Under the pieces are notes generated by a model. The model was not told the DNA's origin, made no database searches, and saw only the letters and a program-made list of their open reading frames with translations. A stretch of 64,000 nucleotides of DNA from NCBI GenBank assembly GCA_025232375.1, contig CP060419.1, positions 1,797,001 to 1,861,000 on the forward strand. Direction: 5' to 3'. Positions 59,184 to 64,000 of the stretch are shown here, in pieces. How positions within the stretch are numbered: position 1 is the stretch's first letter; each line of letters opens with the position of its first letter. Position numbers and translations under genes: made by a program. The DNA is from Pseudoxanthomonas sp. NC8 (GTDB lineage: Bacteria > Pseudomonadota > Gammaproteobacteria > Xanthomonadales > Xanthomonadaceae).

Positions 59184-61548
59184 TGCATTGGCTGAAGAAC
59201 CTAAAGCTGACGCCCAAGCTCATGCTGGCCTTCGGCGTGGTGCTGGCCCTGATGCTGGTGGGGCGGCGTCGCCTACTTCGGGCTGGCCAAGCTCAACCGG
59301 GCCACCACCCACCTGGCCGGCAACACCATGGATACCGTTTCCACCGCCGCCGAACTGCGCGCGCTGCTGGGCGAGTACCGCACCGCCCAGTACCGCGGCC
59401 TGGTCCGCGCCAGCGATGCGGCCAAGCAGGACGCGCGCAAGCGCGCCGCAGGCCTGTCCGCCGACATCGCCAAGGCCAGCGCCGCCTACGGCAAGCTCGT
59501 GTCGACCCCGCAGGAACGCAAGCTGTTCGCCGAGTTCACCGCCGCGTGGGCCAAGTCCAAGGCCTCGTACGAGTCGGTCAACGAAATGATCGATGGAACT
59601 GCCCGACGACGCGCTGGACACGTTCCTGGGCGAGACCTCCACCCTGCACACCGGGACCACCGCCACCGTCACCGCCCTGATCAAGGAAGCCGACCGTAAG
59701 GCCGATAAGGCCGGCGTCGACGCGCGCAGCGCCTATACCGCCTCGGGCCTGCTGACCTGGTGATGCTGCTGTCCGGCATTGCCGGCGGCCTTACCATCGC
59801 CTGGGTTATGGCGCGCAACCTGACCACCGCCATGCGCGGCGCGGTGACCGTGGCCAACGACGTGGCCGGCGGCAAGCTCGAGAGCCGCATCGACCTGTCG
59901 GCCAACGATGAGATCGGCGACCTGCTCAAGGCCATGCAGCGCATGCAGCATGACCTGCGCGAGCGTACCGAGCGTGACCAGAAGGTCGCCAACGAGAACC
60001 TGCGCATCCGCACCGCGCTGGAAAGTTCGACGACCGGCCTGATCATCACCGACCACGACATGCAGGTGGTGTACACCAACCCGGCGCTGCACCACATGCT
60101 GGACGGCTACGCCGACCAGCTCACCGCGGCACTGCCGGGCGTCGACGTGACGCAGCCGCTGGCCGGCCGTCCGGTGTCCGTGCTCGAGCACGGTGGCAAG
60201 ATCGATCCGGCCTTCATCGCCCGGCTGGAGAAGGACGGCCGTGGCCAGCGCGAGATGCAGTACGGCGATGCCGTGTTCGCGCAGAGCATCTCGCTGATCC
60301 GCAACGCCGAAGGCGAGAACGTCGGTACCGTCTGCGAATGGCGTGACCGCACCACCGAGATCCAGGTCGAGGCGGAAGTGGCGCGGATCGTCGCGTCCGC
60401 CGCCGCCGGCGACCTGTCCGAGCGCGTCGGCACCGAGGGCAAGCAGGGCTTCCTGCTGCAGCTGGCGCAGCAGCTGAACACGCTGCTCGACGCCAACTCG
60501 GTCAGCCTGTCGGAAGTCTCGCGCCTGTTGACCGCACTGTCGCAGGGCGACCTGACCACGCGCATGGAAGGTGACTTCCACGGCGTGTTCGCCACCATGC
60601 GCGACGACGCCAACGCCACTGCCGCCCAGCTGACCTCGATTGTCTCGCGCATCCAGGGCGCCTCGTCCGCCATCTCCACCGCCTCGACCGAGATCGCCTC
60701 CGGCAACAACGACCTGTCCCGGCGTACCGAGCAGCAGGCCGCCAACCTGGAGGAAACCGCCGCCTCGATGGAGGAGCTGACCTCCACCGTCAAGCAGAAC
60801 GCCGAACACGCGCGTAAGGCCAACCAGCTGGCCGTGGGTGCGGCGTCCGTCGCCGCCGGGGCGGGTAAGGTCGTCGGCCGGGTGGTCACCACCATGGCCG
60901 ACATCCCAGGCTTCCTCGCGCAAGATCGCCGACATCATCTCGGTCATCGACGGCATCGCCTTCCAGACCAACATCCTGGCGCTCAACGCCGCGGTGGAAG
61001 CGGCCCGCGCCGGCGAACAGGGCCGCGGCTTCGCGGTGGTGGCCACCGAAGTGCGCTCGCTGGCCCAGCGTTCGGCCACCGCCGCCAAGGAGATCAAGAC
61101 CCTGATCGAGGACTCCACCGGCAAGGTCGCCAACGGCGCCCAGCTGGCCGACCAGGCCGGCAAGACCATGGCCGAGATCGTGGCCTCGGTGCAGCGGGTG
61201 ACCGACATCATGTCCGAGATCAGTTCGGCCTCGCAGGAGCAGGCCTCGGGCATCGAGCAGGTCAACCAGACCATCGTGCAGATGGACGAGACCACCCAGC
61301 AGAACGCGGCCCTGGTCGAGGAGGCTTCGGCCGCGGCGCGGGCGATGGAGGAGCAGGCCGCCGGTACCAGCCACACCATCGCCGTGTTCCGGATCGAGGG
61401 CGGCTCGACCGCCGCGACCCCGTCCGCACCGCCGGCCGCTGCCGCCGTGCCCTTCCAGGCACGCAAGACCGCCAGTCGCGCCCCGGCGCCGCGGCCGGCC
61501 GGCAACACCGCCACCATTCTCAACGAGGCCGACTGGGCCGAGTTCTGA
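59184..61548 (+). CDS. Methyl-accepting chemotaxis protein 4 (4HB, HAMP, PAS), frameshifted
   Basis: TM1 ([20 protein letters not shown]), then a four-helix-bundle type sensor ([40 protein letters not shown]). TM2 is [23 protein letters not shown] and a PAS domain ([20 protein letters not shown]) follow, then the signalling domain, ending EADWAEF. Breaks at 59263, 59597, 59757 (ACCCTGGTG read ACCTGGTG), 60860 and 60905 (ATCCAGG read ATCCCAGG). About 785 residues. A strong terminator follows. Confidence 0.93.
60544..61396 (+). repeat. Receptor signalling-domain repeat, copy 4
   Basis: The most diverged of the four copies, with [20 protein letters not shown] in place of [20 protein letters not shown]. 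Confidence 0.8.
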
Positions 61549-61572
61549 TCCGAACCCTATTGCGGCACTTCA

Positions 61573-61606
61573 GGCCCCGTCTCTCCAGCCGGGGCCGCTT
61601 TTTTTT
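61573..61606 (+). terminator. Rho-independent terminator after receptor 4
   Basis: GGCCCCG / CGGGGCC stem followed by GCTTTTTTTT. Strong intrinsic terminator separating the receptors from cheR. Confidence 0.92.
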
Positions 61607-61644
61607 AACCCGCGGCGCACCTGAACCGGCCTCTGGCTGGTGCA

Positions 61645-61671
61645 TCAACTTCGACGCCCGCGCGCCGATAT
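61645..61671 (+). promoter_or_regulatory. Sigma-28 promoter before cheR-cheD-cheB
   Basis: TCAACTTC, 11 bases, GCCGATAT, 50 bases before cheR and just after a strong terminator. Confidence 0.85.
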
Positions 61672-61720
61672 CTCCACTGACGGGGTCCCCACACGTCTGC
61701 GTCCCGCTTCCGGAATCGAG

Positions 61721-62587
61721 ATGAGCGCTACCCACCTCCCGCATCCGCCCGCAGACCATCGCGAATTTCCGTTCTCCGACCGCGACTTCCGCCGGGTCTG
61801 CCAGATGATCCATGGCCGCGCCGGCATCGCCCTGGCGCCCGCCAAGCGCGACATGGTCTACGGGCGCCTTTCGCGCCGCCTGCGCACGCTTGGACTCGCC
61901 GATTTCGGTGCTTACCTGGACCTGCTCGACGCCGATGCCCATGGCGCGGAGTGGCAGGCGTTCACCAACGCCCTGACCACCAACCTGACCGCGTTCTTCC
62001 GCGAGCCGCACCACTTCGAGCGGCTGGATGCGCAGCTGCGCGAGACCGGCACCCATGGCGGCACGATCAGGCTCTGGTCGTGCGCCGCCTCCACCGGCGA
62101 GGAGCCCTACTCGATGGCGATCACCGCCTGCGAGGCGTTCGGCACGCTGACCCCGCCGGTGCGGATCCGCAGCCACCGACATCGACACCAGGTGCTGGCG
62201 ACGGCCCAGCGTGGCGTCTACAGCGTGGAGCGCATCGCCGACCTGGACACGGAGACCCGTCGCCGCTACTTCCAGCGCGGTACCGGGCCCAACGAGGGCC
62301 GCTGCCGGGTCAACCCGGCGCTGCAGGCCCTGATCGAGTTCCGCCCGCTCAACCTGCTCGAGTCGCGCTATGACGTCGGCGGCCCTTTCACCGCGCTGTT
62401 CTGCCGCAACGTGATGATCTATTTCGACAAGCCGACCCAGCGCGGGATCCTCTCGCGACTGGTCACGCAGATGGACTCCGCCAGCCTGCTCTACACCGGC
62501 CACTCGGAGAATTACCTGCACGCCGCGGACCTGATCCAGCCGTGCGGCCGCACCCTGTACCGGCGCAACCCCGCGGTGCGCGCATGA
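61721..62587 (+). CDS. cheR: Chemoreceptor glutamate methyltransferase CheR
   Basis: S-adenosylmethionine-dependent methylase of receptor Glu residues. The N-terminal helical domain has [20 protein letters not shown]. The catalytic domain has [15 protein letters not shown], the SAM motif [15 protein letters not shown] and [16 protein letters not shown]. The frame is open throughout. However, residues near 150 read [14 protein letters not shown] where the family has ATDIDTQVLATA. Two compensating errors (about 62170, and CCCAGG read CCAGG at 62190) explain this. Stop and cheD start overlap (ATGA). Confidence 0.94.
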   Translation: MSATHLPHPPADHREFPFSDRDFRRVCQMIHGRAGIALAPAKRDMVYGRLSRRLRTLGLADFGAYLDLLDADAHGAEWQAFTNALTTNLTAFFREPHHFERLDAQLRETGTHGGTIRLWSCAASTGEEPYSMAITACEAFGTLTPPVRIRSHRHRHQVLATAQRGVYSVERIADLDTETRRRYFQRGTGPNEGRCRVNPALQALIEFRPLNLLESRYDVGGPFTALFCRNVMIYFDKPTQRGILSRLVTQMDSASLLYTGHSENYLHAADLIQPCGRTLYRRNPAVRA

Positions 62588-63180
62588 GCGGCGCCCTCCT
62601 GCATGCCGATAAGGTGATGCGCTATCGCGACCCGCAGTTCAAGGTACCCGCCGCCAAGCTGCTGCCGACCCAGTACCTGGTGGTGGACGACGGCACCGCG
62701 CTGGTGACCGTGCTCGGCTCCTGCGTGGCCGCCTGCATCCGCGATCCGATGCTGCAGCTCGGCGGGATGAACCACTTCCTGCTGCCCGAGGGCAACACCG
62801 GCGATGGCGCGCCGGCACGCTACGGCAGCTACGCGATGGAAGTGCTGATCAACGAACTGCTCAAGCGTGGCGCGAGCCGCAAGCGCCTGGAGGCCAAGGT
62901 GTTCGGCGGCGCCAACGTGCTCAAGGGCTTCACCAGCAATCCGGTCGGCACCCGCAATGCCGAATTCGTGCGTGCCTACCTCGATGCCGAGCGCATCCCG
63001 GTAGTCGCCGAGGACCTGTGCGGCATCCATCCGCGCAAGGTGTTCTTCTTCCCGCAGACCGGCAAGGTCATGGTCAACCGCCTGCCGCACGCGCACGACG
63101 CCGAAGTCGCCGCCGCCGAGTCGGCGGTGCGCCAGCGCCTGTCGCGCACGCCGGTCAGCGGCGACGTGGAGCTGTTCTGA
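62584..63180 (+). CDS. cheD: Chemoreceptor glutamine deamidase CheD
   Basis: Intact 198-residue enzyme that converts receptor Gln to Glu and can bind CheY-P phosphatases in some species. The catalytic Cys is in [14 protein letters not shown] and the His in [11 protein letters not shown]. Also [11 protein letters not shown] and [14 protein letters not shown]. It starts within the cheR stop and ends in a TGATG overlap with cheB. Confidence 0.95.
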   Translation: MSGALLHADKVMRYRDPQFKVPAAKLLPTQYLVVDDGTALVTVLGSCVAACIRDPMLQLGGMNHFLLPEGNTGDGAPARYGSYAMEVLINELLKRGASRKRLEAKVFGGANVLKGFTSNPVGTRNAEFVRAYLDAERIPVVAEDLCGIHPRKVFFFPQTGKVMVNRLPHAHDAEVAAAESAVRQRLSRTPVSGDVELF

Positions 63181-64000
63181 TGCAACGGGTCAAGGTGCTG
63201 GTGGTCGACGACTCGGCCGTGGTGCGGCAGGTCCTGACCGAACTGCTCGGCCGCGACCCGGAGATCGAAGTGGTCGGTACCGCCGCCGATCCGCTGCTGG
63301 CGCGCGAGAAGATCAGGCGCCTCAATCCCGACGTGCTGACCTGGACGTGGAGATGCCGCGCATGGACGGGCTGGCATTCCTCGAGAACATCATGCGCCTG
63401 CGGCCGATGCCGGTGCTGATGGTCTCCTCGCTGACGGAGCGCGGCGCCGAGATCACCCTGCAGGCCTTGGCGCTGGGTGCGGTCGACTTCGTCACCAAGC
63501 CGAAGCTCGACGTCGCCCGCGGCCTGGGGAATACGCCGCGGAGATCACCTCCAAGATCAAGGCCGCCGCGCGCGCGCGTGCAGGCGCAGCCGCGCCCGTC
63601 GCAGAAACTGGAGCCGCTGTGGCCACGCGTGGCTCCGGCCACGGCCGCGCGCTTCCGCACCACCGACCGCCTGATCGCGATCGGTGCCTCTGCCGGCGGC
63701 ACCGAGGCGCTGCGGGTGGTGCTCGAACAGATGCCAGCCGACGCGCCGGCCATCGTCATCACCCAGCACATCCCCGGCGGCTTCAGCCGCGCCTTCGTCG
63801 AGCGCCTCGACCGGCATTCGCCGATGCTGGTGCGCGAGGCCGCCGACGGCGAGGCGATCCTGCCCGGCCATGCCTATCTCCCGCCCGGCGACCGCCACCT
63901 GCGGGTGATCCGCGACGGCGCGCGCTGGCGCTGCCGCATCGACGACGGCCCGCCGGTGAACCGGCACCGTCCCGCGGTGGACGTGCTGTTCCGTTCGGTC
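63180..64000 (+). CDS. cheB: Protein-glutamate methylesterase CheB, truncated by the window, frameshifted
   Basis: Receiver domain ([20 protein letters not shown], phospho-Asp in [21 protein letters not shown]), then the methylesterase domain with the nucleophile in [13 protein letters not shown] and the catalytic His in [19 protein letters not shown]. The C-terminal Asp motif lies after the window end. Breaks at 63342 (ACCCTGGAC read ACCTGGAC) and about 63527. It opposes CheR and is activated by CheA phosphorylation. Confidence 0.94.

Overview
The window is a GC-rich (about 70 % by eye) chromosomal segment from a flagellated gammaproteobacterium, most likely of the Xanthomonadaceae/Lysobacteraceae (Lysobacter, Luteimonas or Pseudoxanthomonas type). 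The evidence is the ftsK-lolA-rarA order, the DUF6491, DUF2789 and DUF6164 type small proteins, paired MotAB and MotCD stators, and the motCD-parC-parP-cheY-cheA chemotaxis layout. No species call is possible from the sequence alone.

Layout. 1-10.7 kb: housekeeping genes (3'-part of ftsK, an inserted esterase, lolA, rarA, crcB, a phospholipase D/cardiolipin synthase-like lipoprotein, small zinc-ribbon proteins, a Tat-exported epimerase). 10.7-17.3 kb: mostly minus strand, a small MscS, a MASE2-GGDEF diguanylate cyclase, an S4 protein, a transglutaminase/TPR protein, motB-motA, RidA and a DUF6491 lipoprotein. 17.5-26.1 kb: accessory genes, a large MscS-family channel, a DUF3653 phage-type remnant, a divergent MarR/flavin-monooxygenase pair, an arcD-arcA pair and a Fur-controlled hemP unit. 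26.4-36 kb: a minus-strand operon with a formylglycine-generating enzyme and its type I sulfatase, a HAD hydrolase and three membrane proteins (one with ten tandem heptads), followed by outer-membrane proteins. 36.2-39.1 kb: MerR regulator plus copper ATPase. 39.5-43.5 kb: tRNA-Glu and tRNA-Ala, trhO, FKBP, a YhiN-like flavoprotein. 43.6-64 kb: a continuous plus-strand motility/chemotaxis island: motC, motD, parC, parP, STAS, cheY, cheA, four chemoreceptors, ycgR, cheW, a periplasmic protein, cheR, cheD and cheB (cut by the window end).

The chemotaxis island and the distant motAB operon are tied together by a recurring FliA (sigma-28) promoter pattern, TCAA/TAAA, a fixed spacer, then GCCGATA. 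ParC/ParP should place the array at the cell pole. Methylation is supplied by CheR/CheD/CheB acting on receptors, three of which end in a CheR-tether-like DWAEF. Motor output can be tuned through two stators and the c-di-GMP-binding brake YcgR.

The dominant oddity is technical and biological at once: about half of the genes, including essential ones, carry frameshifts. These fall overwhelmingly on CCTGG/CCAGG (CCWGG) pentamers, with a second error-prone context at CAAGG read as TAAGG. I read this as a basecalling-error footprint of native DNA modification, not as pseudogenes. Gene extents below span the frameshifts, and reconstructed products are marked as inference.
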